A DNA stretch of 64,000 nt, taken from the NCBI GenBank assembly GCA_947372465.1, contig CANBTT010000002.1, positions 62,001 through 126,000 of the forward strand. Direction: 5' to 3'. Within the stretch, counting starts at the first letter, position 1. Each line of letters begins with the position of its first letter. The translations under genes and the position numbers were made by a program. Source of the DNA: Burkholderiales bacterium (GTDB lineage Bacteria > Pseudomonadota > Gammaproteobacteria > Burkholderiales > Burkholderiaceae_C). Shown one piece after another: positions 25,381 to 34,604 of this stretch. The notes below the pieces were generated by a model, which saw only the letters and a program-made list of their open reading frames with translations, was not told the DNA's origin and made no database searches.

Positions 25381-26412
25381 TTATTTTTTCTGATCAGCCA
25401 TGCTGATGAAAGCATCAGCATGAAAATCTTTGGGGTTTAAATGACATTTTTCTACAAAATCAAATTTCGCTTTTTCAACCATAACAGGCGCTCCACACGC
25501 ATAGACCTCATAGCCAACCATGTTGGGATGCTGTTGCATCACGATTTCATGAACATTGCCAACAAGACCAGTCCATTCGCAACTTGGGGTGGGTTGGCTT
25601 AAGACGGGTATGAAATCTAGGTTTAAATGGTCCTTGACCATTTGCTTGGCTACATTCAACTCATACAAATCAATCCTTTTTCTAGCTCCCCAATAAAAAT
25701 GAATTGGGCGGTCGATGTTCTTAAGATTTGCATAGTTGATGATGGACTTGATGGGGGCAAATCCAGTCCCTGAGGCCACCATGATGATGGGTTTTGAGTG
25801 TTCTTCCCTGAGATAAAAATTTCCTAATGGCACTTCAATTTCAAGTAAGTCTCTAGCCTTGAGGTCTGTAAAGACATGGTCCGTGAACAAGCCACCTGGT
25901 AGGTGGCGAATGTGGAGTTCTAATTGCCTGACCCCTTCAGCTTTTGGCGTTGTTGCGATAGAGTAGCTTCTTTTTTCCCCATTCTTGAGTTTGATATCAA
26001 GGAATTGTCCAGCTCGAAAGTGTATGGGTTCATTGGCTGGCAATCCAAGGGTGATGATTTTGACATCAGGGGCAACAGTTTTAATTTCTAAAACTCTTGA
26101 GGGCATCGCTTTGGCTTGACTGCCATGATCAGGGTCCATTTCTTCTATTTCTATCAAAAGATCGCTTTTGGGCTTTGCGCAGCACAGAAGTGCTAGGCCA
26201 TTTTCTCGGTCATGCACACTTAAGTACTTGGTGTGAGCATCTCCATGATCAACATCGCCACTCAAAATGCTTCCTCTACAGGTAAGGCACATGCCGGATC
26301 GACAGCTGAAGGGTAAAAAAATCCCTGCTGCGAGACCAGCTTTCAAGATTTCCTGGTTTGCTTCACATGTAAATGTATGGCCGCTTGGACTTAATTTAAC
26401 TGTAAATGTCAT
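25381..26412 (-). CDS. Ferredoxin-FAD/NAD(P)H oxygenase reductase
   Basis: 343 aa. An N-terminal plant-type [2Fe-2S] ferredoxin domain has C37, C42, C45 and C77 or C78 (CRSGMCLTC). It is followed by an FAD domain with RSYS at 148-151 and an NAD(P)H domain with GTGFAP at 215-220. This is the layout of benzoate dioxygenase, phenol hydroxylase and CDP-6-deoxyglucoseen reductases. It supplies electrons to an oxygenase, yet none is encoded beside it; the Rieske oxygenase at 2868 is the only one in the window. It heads a minus-strand run with VOC, aldolase-like and aroQ genes, and is divergent from hpaH. Confidence 0.88.
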   Translation of the reverse strand: MTFTVKLSPSGHTFTCEANQEILKAGLAAGIFLPFSCRSGMCLTCRGSILSGDVDHGDAHTKYLSVHDRENGLALLCCAKPKSDLLIEIEEMDPDHGSQAKAMPSRVLEIKTVAPDVKIITLGLPANEPIHFRAGQFLDIKLKNGEKRSYSIATTPKAEGVRQLELHIRHLPGGLFTDHVFTDLKARDLLEIEVPLGNFYLREEHSKPIIMVASGTGFAPIKSIINYANLKNIDRPIHFYWGARKRIDLYELNVAKQMVKDHLNLDFIPVLSQPTPSCEWTGLVGNVHEIVMQQHPNMVGYEVYACGAPVMVEKAKFDFVEKCHLNPKDFHADAFISMADQKK

Positions 26413-26691
26413 GTGTTTGTATCAATTTCGTTCAATGTGGCTTTATGAGCGATCAGCTGGTTTTATCTTGAATATATATCACCTTAAATGGGTTTGGCAA
26501 CCATTGAGGAAAAATCAAAGCGCTCAACTCATGCGTCAGGGTTAACACTTATGTTTGGTGGTCTTTCTTGTTGAAATATCCTAAATTGTACGTGGCATCA
26601 AATAGGGCTGAATATAATCAATGCCAGATACCAAACGAGCATTTGATTCGTTGGGCAAAGAGATTTTTTTTAAGAACAAGGAGTATTTTTT

Positions 26692-27474
26692 ATGATGTCC
26701 CCAATCGAAAGAGAACAAGCAGCTGACATCTTGATCAAAGCTGAAAAGGAATGCATTCAAGCCAAACTATTGTCGGAAACATTTCCTCACATTGAAATTG
26801 ATGACTCATACGCCATTTCCTCGATTGTTGCTCAACGGAAAATAAAATCGGGAGCCAAGTTGATTGGTCACAAAGTTGGCCTGACGTCTAAAGCCATGCA
26901 AGCCTCTTCAAAAATAGACGAGCCAGATTATGGTCATTTGCTTGACACCATGATGATTGCTGAAGGGGCAAAAGTTCCTCACAATAGATTTTGTAAGCCT
27001 CGGGTTGAAGTTGAACTTGCATTCGTTTTAGGGCAGCCTTTAAAAGGTCCCGGGATTGGTTTAGTGGATGTTCTAAGGGCCACGGATTACGTCGTTCCCG
27101 CGCTAGAAATTGTGGATGCGAGGTTGGTGGATCAGCGTAAAATATTTGATACAGTCGCTGACAATGGTGCCGCATCGGGATTGGTTTTAGGAGGCCGTCC
27201 GATCAAGCCCATGGATGTGGATTTGAGGTGGGTGAGTGCCTTGATGTATAGAAATTCGGATATTGAGGAGACGGGCGTGGCCGCTGGTGTTTTGGGCCAT
27301 CCTGCCCTAGGCGTTGCTTGGTTGGCCAATAAATTAGGGCAGCACGGCGTCACTTTAGAGGCCGGTCACGTCATATTGGCAGGGTCATTTACCCGAGTGG
27401 TTTTTGCTCAAAAAGGGGACACTCTTTTTGGTGATTTTGGACCTTTGGGCAGCGTCTGCGTTCAATTTGTGTGA
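26692..27474 (+). CDS. hpaH: 2-oxohept-4-ene-1,7-dioate / 2-oxopent-4-enoate hydratase (HpaH/MhpD family)
   Basis: 260 aa with a strong AAGGAG ribosome-binding site. Blocks such as IGHKVGLTSKAMQ, EPDYGHLLDTM, PRVEVELAFVLG, ALEIVDAR and AGVLGHPALGVAWLANKL match the HpaH/MhpD hydratases, and the acidic residues of EVELAF and ALEIVDAR are the metal ligands. These enzymes hydrate the dienoate produced by meta cleavage of aromatic rings. The highest resemblance I recall is to HpaH of 4-hydroxyphenylacetate degradation, but substrate choice within the family is uncertain. The remaining hpa genes are not adjacent. Confidence 0.88.
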   Translation: MMSPIEREQAADILIKAEKECIQAKLLSETFPHIEIDDSYAISSIVAQRKIKSGAKLIGHKVGLTSKAMQASSKIDEPDYGHLLDTMMIAEGAKVPHNRFCKPRVEVELAFVLGQPLKGPGIGLVDVLRATDYVVPALEIVDARLVDQRKIFDTVADNGAASGLVLGGRPIKPMDVDLRWVSALMYRNSDIEETGVAAGVLGHPALGVAWLANKLGQHGVTLEAGHVILAGSFTRVVFAQKGDTLFGDFGPLGSVCVQFV

Positions 27475-27495
27475 CGTCCTTTGTCTTTAACGAAG

Positions 27496-27547
27496 AAGGG
27501 GGCCCCAAGTTTGTCATGCCAAGTCAACTGAACTTGGTGTGCCCCTT
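27496..27547 (+). terminator. Strong two-part hairpin after the hydratase gene
   Basis: An outer stem (AAGGGGGC at 27496-27503 with GCCCCTT at 27541-27547) and an inner stem (CCAAGTT at 27505-27511 with AACTTGG at 27531-27537) form a GC-rich hairpin 22 bases after the hpaH stop. It has no U-run, so factor-independent termination is unproven. The rest of the interval to 27794 shows only a small hairpin (TTGAGT/ACTCAA at 27643-27660) and no gene. Confidence 0.4.
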
Positions 27548-27794
27548 GCCTCTGATTGGTCTTCGATTTTTAAGTTGAGTTCAGAGAACGTTGCGGCTTT
27601 TGCCAAACTTATCTCAGCAGAGCCCTTGCGTTTTTTTCAAGTTTGAGTTCTCGGACTCAATTCCAAGCCTATTTTCATCTGCTTGCAAGGTCGTTTGAAT
27701 CTTTGATAGACCAAACCGTATATGATTGCGCTTATATTGCCAAGGACCTTTTGAGATCATTGGAACCGACTCTATTGATCATCAATTGTTAGCC

Positions 27795-29156
27795 ATGCAA
27801 GACAAACCTTCACAGATCACCAAGCTAGACGATGCCGCCATCAGTTATTGGGAGGCATTTAAATTTTGGTTGCAACTGGGTTTTATAAGCTTTGGTGGTC
27901 CTGCTGGCCAAATATCAATCATGCACAATGAGTTGGTAGAAAAGCGCAAATGGATTTCGGACCAACGGTTTTTGCATGCGCTGAACTTTTGCATGATCTT
28001 GCCCGGGCCCGAAGCGCAGCAATTGGCAATTTATTTGGGATGGTTGATGCACAGGACATTAGGGGGCCTGACTGCTGGGTTGCTGTTTTTTCTGCCTTCC
28101 TTTTTGATACTGATCGCTTTATCAACTTTGTACATGCTGTATGGTCATTTGTCACTGGTGGCTGGCCTATTGGATGGTTTAAAGCCTGCGGTGAGTGCAA
28201 TCGTTTTTCAAGCGGCGTACCGAATTGGTCTTAAAACTCTAAAGAATTGGGTTTTGCTTTTCATCGCGCTTTTGTCCTTTGTTGCAATCAACCGATTTTC
28301 AACACCTTTTCCTGCAATTCTTCTCGTTTCAGCCTTGCTGGGTGTTTTTGGGGGAAGGCTTTTCCCTGTCTTCTTTCATTCCAGTGCGCACAGCTCAAGG
28401 GGTACATTGGCCAAAGAGAAGGCCATCATTGATGACAACACGCCTGCACCAGATCACGCCATGCTCTCTACAAGCAAGTCTGTTCGCATTGCTTTGATAG
28501 GTTTTTTACTTTGGGTATTGCCAATTGCTTGGATGGCTTGGTCTTTGGGCTTTGATCATGTATTGACTCAAATGAGTTGGTTCTTTACCAAGGCAGCACT
28601 TCTTACTTTTGGGGGGGCCTATGCCGTTTTACCTTATGTTTACGATGGTGCAGTGAGTGCTTTTTCTTGGGTCACGCCAAGTCAAATGCTCGATGGTTTG
28701 GCTTTAGGGGAGACGACACCAGGACCACTCATCATTGTGATCACATATGTCGGGTTCGTTGGTGGATATGTAAAGTCTTTTTTAGGCCCCGATTCGCAAT
28801 GGATGTCTGGTTTCATTGCTGCAACTGTTGTGACATGGTTTACTTTTTTACCTTCTTTTGTATTTATTTTTCTTGGAGGCCCAATCATTGAGTCAACGCA
28901 TAAACAAATGAGTCTCTCAGCGCCTTTAAATGCGATGACGGCGGCCATTGTTGGCGTGATATTGAATCTGGCCTTTTACTTGGGGCTCCATGTTTTAATG
29001 CCTGGTGAATTGTGGGTCAGCATCAATGTTTTTGCAGTTCTGGTTTTTGCTGTCTCATTGTTGGCTTTAATTGCTTTCAAGCAAAGTGTCATTAGGGTTA
29101 TTCTTTGCTCCTCATTGCTGGGCCTTGGCTTTAAATATTTACAATCGATGCTTTAA
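27795..29156 (+). CDS. chrA: Chromate transporter, two-domain ChrA
   Basis: 453 aa from the ATG at 27795; the longer frame starts at TTG 27726 and adds residues that do not resemble the family. The N-terminal half has LGFISFGGPAGQISIMH and MILPGPEAQQLAIYLGW; the C-terminal half repeats the pattern as ALLTFGGAYAVLPY and ETTPGPLIIVITYVGF. These are the paired CHR domains of long-chain ChrA transporters, with about 10-12 membrane helices. ChrA expels chromate by exchange or proton coupling and gives chromate resistance. No chrB regulator is nearby. Confidence 0.92.
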   Translation: MQDKPSQITKLDDAAISYWEAFKFWLQLGFISFGGPAGQISIMHNELVEKRKWISDQRFLHALNFCMILPGPEAQQLAIYLGWLMHRTLGGLTAGLLFFLPSFLILIALSTLYMLYGHLSLVAGLLDGLKPAVSAIVFQAAYRIGLKTLKNWVLLFIALLSFVAINRFSTPFPAILLVSALLGVFGGRLFPVFFHSSAHSSRGTLAKEKAIIDDNTPAPDHAMLSTSKSVRIALIGFLLWVLPIAWMAWSLGFDHVLTQMSWFFTKAALLTFGGAYAVLPYVYDGAVSAFSWVTPSQMLDGLALGETTPGPLIIVITYVGFVGGYVKSFLGPDSQWMSGFIAATVVTWFTFLPSFVFIFLGGPIIESTHKQMSLSAPLNAMTAAIVGVILNLAFYLGLHVLMPGELWVSINVFAVLVFAVSLLALIAFKQSVIRVILCSSLLGLGFKYLQSML

Positions 29157-29208
29157 AAGGTCTTTTAGAGCTGCCTTTTTCTGTTGTTTTGTCATTGCGA
29201 GTTTTAAG

Positions 29209-30396
29209 ATGAGAATTTGTATCGTTGGTGGTGGTTTGGGTGGATTAACGGCTGCACTCGCTTTGTTGCAACAGGGCTTTAAGGTCACTGTTTATGAGCA
29301 AGCCAAAGAACTCAAAGAGCTTGGTGCGGGAGTTCAACTGGGTCCCAATGCAGTGGGTGTACTTTACCGGCTGGGTTTAGAGACTCAGATGCAAGAGATT
29401 GCGACCGATACTCAGGGCAAAAAGGTTCGACTTTGGAATACAGGTCAGTCTTGGCCACTTTTTGATTTGGGCCGTTTATCCGTTGCGATGTATGGTTTTC
29501 CTTATCTGACCGTTCACCGTGCTGATTTGCAAAGAGTCTTGGCGCAAAAAATTCAAACGCTCGACCCCAACTGTATTGTTTTGAATTCAAAAGTTTTGTG
29601 CATTGAGCAAACCCAAGAGATGGTCAAGATCAAAATCGATGGCCAAGAGGCCATAGAGTGTGATTTGCTCATAGGAGCCGATGGTGTTCACTCGGTCATC
29701 AGGAAAGCTCTATTTGGTCATGACGAGGCCCGTCAGTCTGGCATCATGGCCTGGCGAGGTGTCATCGATTGTAAAAATCTCCCCCCCCATATGCACGAGA
29801 TGGTTGCGACCAATTGGGTCGGTCCAGGCGCTCACGTGGTTCAATACCCTTTGAGACGTGGTGAATTGATGAATTTTGTCGGCGCCATTGAGGGAAATCG
29901 CTGGGAGATAGAATCTTGGTCGGAGCAAGGCACAACTGAGGAGTGTTTGGGGGATTTCAAAGGATGGCATGAAGATATCCATACACTCATAAAAGCAATT
30001 CACACGCCCTACAAGTGGGTGCTCAAGGTGCGGGATCCCATGCCATCTTGGACCAAGGGTTCGATCACTTTGCTGGGTGACGCATGTCATCCGATGTTGC
30101 CATTCTTGGCACAAGGGGCTGGTATGGCACTGGAAGATGCTTACATCTTGGCACGTGCGTTGAAGAAATACAAGCACTCGTTGCCTTTGGCGCTTGGGCG
30201 TTACGAGCATGCTCGCATCGAGAGAACCTCACGTGTGGTAGACGGCTCGAACGCCAACGCCAAAAGGTTTCATAATCCTGCGCTCGCTGACGCAACTGGC
30301 GCCTCTGAATACGTCTCCAAAGAGTGGAGCGAGGAAAGGGTCAAGGAGAGGTATGAATGGCTTTTTCGCTACAACGTTGAAGAAGTTGAAATCTAA
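29209..30396 (+). CDS. FAD-dependent salicylate/3-hydroxybenzoate hydroxylase-like monooxygenase
   Basis: 395 aa from ATG 29209. The longer frame from 29071 overlaps chrA and adds 46 residues ahead of the FAD motif, so it is rejected. The protein opens MRICIVGGGLGGLTAALALLQ (dinucleotide fold), and has DG motif LLIGADGVHSVIRKALFG and GD motif LLGDACHPMLPFLAQGAGMALEDA. The last block is typical of salicylate 1-monooxygenase and 3-hydroxybenzoate 6-hydroxylase. With gentisate as product it could link to the maleylpyruvate isomerase-like gene at 14140, but no gentisate dioxygenase is present here. Confidence 0.88.
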   Translation: MRICIVGGGLGGLTAALALLQQGFKVTVYEQAKELKELGAGVQLGPNAVGVLYRLGLETQMQEIATDTQGKKVRLWNTGQSWPLFDLGRLSVAMYGFPYLTVHRADLQRVLAQKIQTLDPNCIVLNSKVLCIEQTQEMVKIKIDGQEAIECDLLIGADGVHSVIRKALFGHDEARQSGIMAWRGVIDCKNLPPHMHEMVATNWVGPGAHVVQYPLRRGELMNFVGAIEGNRWEIESWSEQGTTEECLGDFKGWHEDIHTLIKAIHTPYKWVLKVRDPMPSWTKGSITLLGDACHPMLPFLAQGAGMALEDAYILARALKKYKHSLPLALGRYEHARIERTSRVVDGSNANAKRFHNPALADATGASEYVSKEWSEERVKERYEWLFRYNVEEVEI

Positions 30397-30430
30397 ATTT
30401 GATCATTCTTGCAGGACGACTGGCGGAACC

Positions 30431-30616
30431 TCAAAGCAATAAAAGCACGTTCTCTGTGTCCATGCTCACATCAGGCACACCCGTGATGATCACACGGTCT
30501 TCCTTGCCCTCGCAGCTCAGATGAAAATAGGCCCCTTCGACCAAAGGTGTCCAGCCAATGGACTCGGCAGCGATTTCTTTTAGTTCTTGCTCAAAAGCGG
30601 GAATGAATTGGGTCAT
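30431..30616 (-). CDS. Small hypothetical protein
   Basis: 61 aa, acidic, no signal or membrane segment. It opens TQFIPAFEQELKEIAAESIGW and ends in a run of leucines. No ribosome-binding site is evident before the ATG. It occupies the 300-bp gap between the monooxygenase gene and the TonB receptor gene and is on the same strand as the latter. The residue pattern looks protein-like, but I do not recognise a family, and it could be a chance frame. Confidence 0.4.
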   Translation of the reverse strand: MTQFIPAFEQELKEIAAESIGWTPLVEGAYFHLSCEGKEDRVIITGVPDVSMDTENVLLLL

Positions 30617-30695
30617 TTTGAGTCACACTTGCACTGGTATATTTAGGTTTCAGTGATTGTTTGAGTTGAGGCGTCTTGAGACTGCACCAATTTCT

Positions 30696-32831
30696 CTAAA
30701 AATTCCATTTTACACCCACAGACAGACTCCTTGCGGCTTGGGGAGCATACAGTCGCAAGGTCTCAACGGTGGTGGAGTAACGGATATCTTGATTGAGTAA
30801 ATTTTTAGCAATCATGTACCAGTCCACATCGCTGTTTTTAAAGCCTTGGTGATAGGACAACACGGCACTCAAATCCGTGTAGGCAGGCGTTTGGGCCAGC
30901 TCGCTTGAAGCAAGATGCGTTTGTTTGAATGCATGTTTTAGAGAGAAACCTGACTTGAAAGGGCCTTGTTTAAGCCTCCACTCAAGACCCAATCTCACGG
31001 GAGCTTGCAAAGGCGTGTATTGACCATTGACGAATTGGGTTTGACTGTGGTCAGCATAGACGCGATAGGAGGAGCCCTCCTGGTTCCAGTGGTAGGTGAT
31101 CTCAGCTTCAATGCCCTTTTGTGTGACTGAGGCTTGGTTGAATTGCCTGATGTCAAAGCCACTTTGTGGGTCTTGTTGTCCAGTTTGGCTTGCATAAATG
31201 AAGTGATCAATTTTGTTATAAAAAATATTTGTTTTCCATTGAACAGGACCATTTGTAGACCTCATCGAGATCTCTAGGTTATGAGCCGTTTCAGGTACAA
31301 GGTTGACTTTGCCGATGTCGAATGTCGCAGTTGCGTCATGAGCGCCAAAAGAAAACAACTCCTCTGTTGCAGGTGCTCTTTGCGTAACAGAGTAATTGAT
31401 GCCCAGTTGTTGATCAATTGAATTCCTGTATGTCAATCCACTGGACCAAGACAGGAGATTGAAAGCTTTGTCCTGAGCGATGGGTTGCTCTGCTGAGATT
31501 GAGCCCAGTGGGTCAGAGTAGGGGGTGGATGCACTGGGTTTTTTCGAGATTTTTTCTAAACGAATCCCAACATCTGCGCTCAGAGATTGCCAGCGCTTTT
31601 CTTCGATCCAAAAAGCAGCTATCGATGAGTTCGATGTGGTTGGCAATATGGCCAAGCGACTGGTGCTGAGCAAATCGTATGCTGATAAAGAACCTTTGCT
31701 GTGTTCTAAGCCAAACACGCCAATAAACTGATCAAAGGGTTGATGTGCCACTTCAATGCGGGCGGTGTAGCCATCGTTGTTGAATCGGCTTTGAGGTATC
31801 GCGGTGTTGCTCAACTCTGTATGTTTGTACTGATTGCTTGAGAATTTGAATTTGATGGAATCAATGCCAATCATTGGATGAGTGGAAAGATGCTGGAGAT
31901 CAAATTTATCTTGATGTTGACTGATTTGAGAGCCATCAAAAGATGGGATGCCATATAGATGGTTGAACTGTTCTATGGAGACGCCCGTGTAACCCTTTGA
32001 ACTGATGTAAGACACGCCAGCGCCCAAAGTGTCGCTGTTGGCATATGAGTTAGGCAATATATTTTTGCTTAGGGTGTTGCCCTTGCTGCTCCAATTGGAC
32101 TTGGGCCCACCAAGTTCTCTGTAGCCGGGAATGAGATAGTTTTGAGCTGTATTTTTTGAAGCATCAAAATGAAAGGCCAAGGGCCCCAAGCCCGTGCTCA
32201 ATTCAATGCCATTGGATTGACCATGATCGGCAGATGAAATTTTTGAGTCAATGCTTGCACTGAGGGTATTTGGCAATTCAGTGAGAATTTTGTCATTGAC
32301 AATATTGATGACGCCAGCACTTGTTCCCGAGCCATACATCAGTGCTGCGGCGCCGCGGAGAATTTCAACTTCTTTGGTGTGAGAAAGTCCATTGGCTACA
32401 GCATGGTCCATGGACAAAGCAGAGACATCTCCCATGGCCATGCCGTTTTCTAAGACTTGAACGCGAGCACCGTCCATTCCGCGAACAATGGGTCTTGAGG
32501 CCGCCGCACCAAAACCTGAGGCGGACAGGCCCAATTCACTGTTCAACGTCTCCCCAAGCGAGGTGCTGAGTTTGTTTCTCAGTTCATCACCACGCAGCGT
32601 TTTAGTGGGTTGAAGTGCTTTGGAGGCATTGATTGCTGTTGTACTTATCGTGATCGATTGGATGTCTTTGTCGACGTTGGTGTCGTCTTGAGCAATGGCG
32701 CTTTTAGGCCATTCGACCAACAAGATCAAAGGCAGGTGAAGCGTCAGAAACAATTGCCAAGAAATCTTTTTGTACCCAAAAAAATGACTTAACTTTAAAC
32801 ATCTATGTGTTTGTGTGAAGATGAATTTCAT
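30696..32831 (-). CDS. TonB-dependent outer-membrane receptor (ZnuD-like)
   Basis: 711 aa from ATG 32831. The open frame extends to 33050 but those residues overlap the upstream small gene and do not look like a signal. After the signal-like segment (WQLFLTLHLPLILLVEWPKSAIAQ) comes a plug domain with SRPIVRGMDGARVQVLENG, a conserved DHAVANGLS and EVEILRGAAALMYGSGTSAGVINIV, then a long beta-barrel ending VGVKWNF. The DHAV and GSGTSAG/GVINIV pattern resembles zinc receptors such as ZnuD. No clear Zur site was seen, so zinc is only a suggestion. Confidence 0.87.
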   Translation of the reverse strand: MKFIFTQTHRCLKLSHFFGYKKISWQLFLTLHLPLILLVEWPKSAIAQDDTNVDKDIQSITISTTAINASKALQPTKTLRGDELRNKLSTSLGETLNSELGLSASGFGAAASRPIVRGMDGARVQVLENGMAMGDVSALSMDHAVANGLSHTKEVEILRGAAALMYGSGTSAGVINIVNDKILTELPNTLSASIDSKISSADHGQSNGIELSTGLGPLAFHFDASKNTAQNYLIPGYRELGGPKSNWSSKGNTLSKNILPNSYANSDTLGAGVSYISSKGYTGVSIEQFNHLYGIPSFDGSQISQHQDKFDLQHLSTHPMIGIDSIKFKFSSNQYKHTELSNTAIPQSRFNNDGYTARIEVAHQPFDQFIGVFGLEHSKGSLSAYDLLSTSRLAILPTTSNSSIAAFWIEEKRWQSLSADVGIRLEKISKKPSASTPYSDPLGSISAEQPIAQDKAFNLLSWSSGLTYRNSIDQQLGINYSVTQRAPATEELFSFGAHDATATFDIGKVNLVPETAHNLEISMRSTNGPVQWKTNIFYNKIDHFIYASQTGQQDPQSGFDIRQFNQASVTQKGIEAEITYHWNQEGSSYRVYADHSQTQFVNGQYTPLQAPVRLGLEWRLKQGPFKSGFSLKHAFKQTHLASSELAQTPAYTDLSAVLSYHQGFKNSDVDWYMIAKNLLNQDIRYSTTVETLRLYAPQAARSLSVGVKWNF

Positions 32832-32991
32832 TGTGAGAGAGACCGGTATTTTGTCTTGGACCCATTCAATGTCTCTGCCCATTGATCTTGATGCTCTTGT
32901 AGGGTGACCAAAAGCAGATCGCTGGGCTTTTCGATTGAACGTATTTGATGAATCTGGTTGGTGGCAAAAAGGCAAGCCCCAACAAGTAGAT

Positions 32992-33378
32992 TTACAAAAT
33001 AAGTAGGGGCGGAGCCCTGGGCTGGAAGAAATGTGGCTCTCTGGGTTCAAATGAGACCAAGCTCAAACGGATGGTTTCTTGCATGCCAGCGACCAAAGTG
33101 TCGATCATGAAAGCATGTGTGCTCAAACAGTTTGAGACACTCAATGCGTCAAAAAGCACGCATTGATGGTCTTGGACTGTGTTGGCCTCATCCTTGGTGG
33201 AGGACTCACTCCAATTTTGCACCACTTGTATCCTCTGAGACATGGACCAATGGTGTTGTATTCGGTGCAGCAATCCCAGTGATTGACAAAACAGCAGGGC
33301 AAACAAGACCAAGCCATAAAGCGATTTCACTTTATTGGGGCCAATGGTTAAGGTATGCACTAGGCGATGTTGAAGCAC
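32992..33378 (-). CDS. Small Cys/His-containing exported or membrane-anchored protein upstream of the TonB receptor
   Basis: 128 aa with a GTG start; a GTG at 33330 would give a cleaner signal segment (KSLYGLVLFALLFCQSLGLLHR). It has a QDHQCVLFDALSVSNC motif in the middle and a basic Pro-rich end (FQPRAPP). Small proteins with this layout (hydrophobic N-terminus, HxCxLFD, terminal RxPP) are common beside metal-related TonB receptors in Burkholderiales as I recall. It probably shares a transcript with the receptor. Function is unknown; metal binding is inference from the Cys/His content. Confidence 0.6.
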   Translation of the reverse strand: MLQHRLVHTLTIGPNKVKSLYGLVLFALLFCQSLGLLHRIQHHWSMSQRIQVVQNWSESSTKDEANTVQDHQCVLFDALSVSNCLSTHAFMIDTLVAGMQETIRLSLVSFEPREPHFFQPRAPPLLIL

Positions 33379-33555
33379 GAGTTCGATGCTGAGTCTGAGT
33401 TAACGAGGTCTATCTTCGTTTTTTTAAGTATAAGCCAACACGAGTATTCAAGATAGGGTCTGGATACAACTAAAAATACGCCAAAGTGCTTGCCTTGCAA
33501 GTTAAAATTGGAGATTCTTTGGTCTTCTCAAGATGTTTATATAGGTGTCAACTTC

Positions 33556-34554
33556 ATGATCTTCAAGCCTTTGACCATCTGTTTCGTTCTCAAAAGCCTT
33601 TTATGGGGATTGGTTTTTTGTCTCATGTCCCCAGTCTTTGCGCAAACAAATCAAAGCGCATCTGCGTGGCCCATTAAGCCGCTTAGGTTGGTGGTCGGCT
33701 TTCCTGGTGGCGCCTCTCCTGACATCATGGCTCGAGCACTGGCTGAGCCCTTGTCAAGGGCTTTGGGTCAACCCGTTGTTGTGGACAACCGTGTGGGCGC
33801 TTCAGGCAACATTGCAGCTGATGTGGTGGCCAAGGCAACAGATGAGCATACCCTGGGTTTGGTGATCAATGGGAATTTAACATCAGCCAAGATGCTTGAT
33901 CCGAAGCTGCCTTTTGATCCTGCTCGCGATTTTCACTTTGTATCGCTTTTGGCCACAGCGCCCTTGTTATTGGTTGCACCAATGAATTTACCGGATGGCC
34001 TTGAATTCATTCAAGCGGCCCGGAAAAATGCCAATGCATGGAATTACGCGTCTGTTGGTGTGGGTTCGGTTGCACATTTGGGCATGGAGCTGTTCAAATC
34101 CAAGGTGCCCGGTATTGATGCAGTCCACGTGCCTTACCCTGGTAACCCTCAGGTGATCACGGCCATGTTGTCGGGCCAAATACAAATGGCTTTGATGGCA
34201 CCCAGTGTCGTTATGGCGCAGGTCAAGGCCGGGAAAATCAAAGCCATCGGACTTACAAGCCAGCGGACAGCGCTGGTGCCCGACATTGCCTCATTGAGTG
34301 AGTTTGGCATCAAGGACTTCAAGCTGGAAGTTTGGAATGCATTGGTGGCGCCAGCCAGTTTGCCCTCAATTGCCAAGCAAAGACTGGCTCTTGACATTGC
34401 TCAGATCTATGCATCAGATGAGTTTCGTCAAAAGTTATTTTCTTTGGGCTGGCAGGCAGTTGGCTCAAATTCAGAGCAATTGCGGTCTAGAGTTGTAGAG
34501 GAGTCGCAGCAACTCGGGCTGATTGTTCAACAGCGCCATATTCGCCTTGACTGA
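33556..34554 (+). CDS. Bug/TctC-family periplasmic solute-binding protein
   Basis: 332 aa from ATG 33556, chosen over 33490 because it gives a compact signal peptide (hydrophobic core through VFCLMSPVFAQ). Blocks seen are PLRLVVGFPGGASPDIMAR, VDNRVGASGNIAADVV, SVGVGSVAHLGMELF and HVPYPGNPQV. The PDGYT block is replaced by TDEHTLGLV. It is convergent with an FAH-family gene, separated by a hairpin. It is the first Bug gene of the GC-richer right half. Confidence 0.92.
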   Translation: MIFKPLTICFVLKSLLWGLVFCLMSPVFAQTNQSASAWPIKPLRLVVGFPGGASPDIMARALAEPLSRALGQPVVVDNRVGASGNIAADVVAKATDEHTLGLVINGNLTSAKMLDPKLPFDPARDFHFVSLLATAPLLLVAPMNLPDGLEFIQAARKNANAWNYASVGVGSVAHLGMELFKSKVPGIDAVHVPYPGNPQVITAMLSGQIQMALMAPSVVMAQVKAGKIKAIGLTSQRTALVPDIASLSEFGIKDFKLEVWNALVAPASLPSIAKQRLALDIAQIYASDEFRQKLFSLGWQAVGSNSEQLRSRVVEESQQLGLIVQQRHIRLD

Positions 34555-34558
34555 GCGA

Positions 34559-34579
34559 TCTAAAACGCCGGGTTTTAGA
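34559..34579. terminator. Hairpin between convergent Bug and FAH-family genes
   Basis: A perfect 8-bp stem TCTAAAAC/GTTTTAGA with a 5-base loop sits 4 bases after the Bug stop codon. On the plus strand a short T-run follows about 15 bases later (near 34595), which is farther than usual. Its position between two convergent genes makes a termination role plausible. Confidence 0.45.
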
Positions 34580-34604
34580 CCGCATCAGGAATCCCTTTTT
34601 TTCC

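Noticed and set aside
26585-26655. Operator in the reductase/hydratase divergent region (ATCAAAT ... ATTTGAT)
   Set aside because: The arms are short, AT-rich and widely spaced, so chance is likely.
29071-29208. 46-residue extension of the FAD hydroxylase
   Set aside because: It overlaps the end of chrA and precedes the dinucleotide-binding motif, which normally begins these enzymes.
29781-29800. Frameshift at a run of eight C residues in the FAD hydroxylase gene
   Set aside because: The reading frame continues through the run with family motifs on both sides, so the length is correct as given.
32832-33050. N-terminal extension of the TonB receptor
   Set aside because: The extra 73 residues overlap the small upstream gene in another frame and precede a proper signal-like segment.
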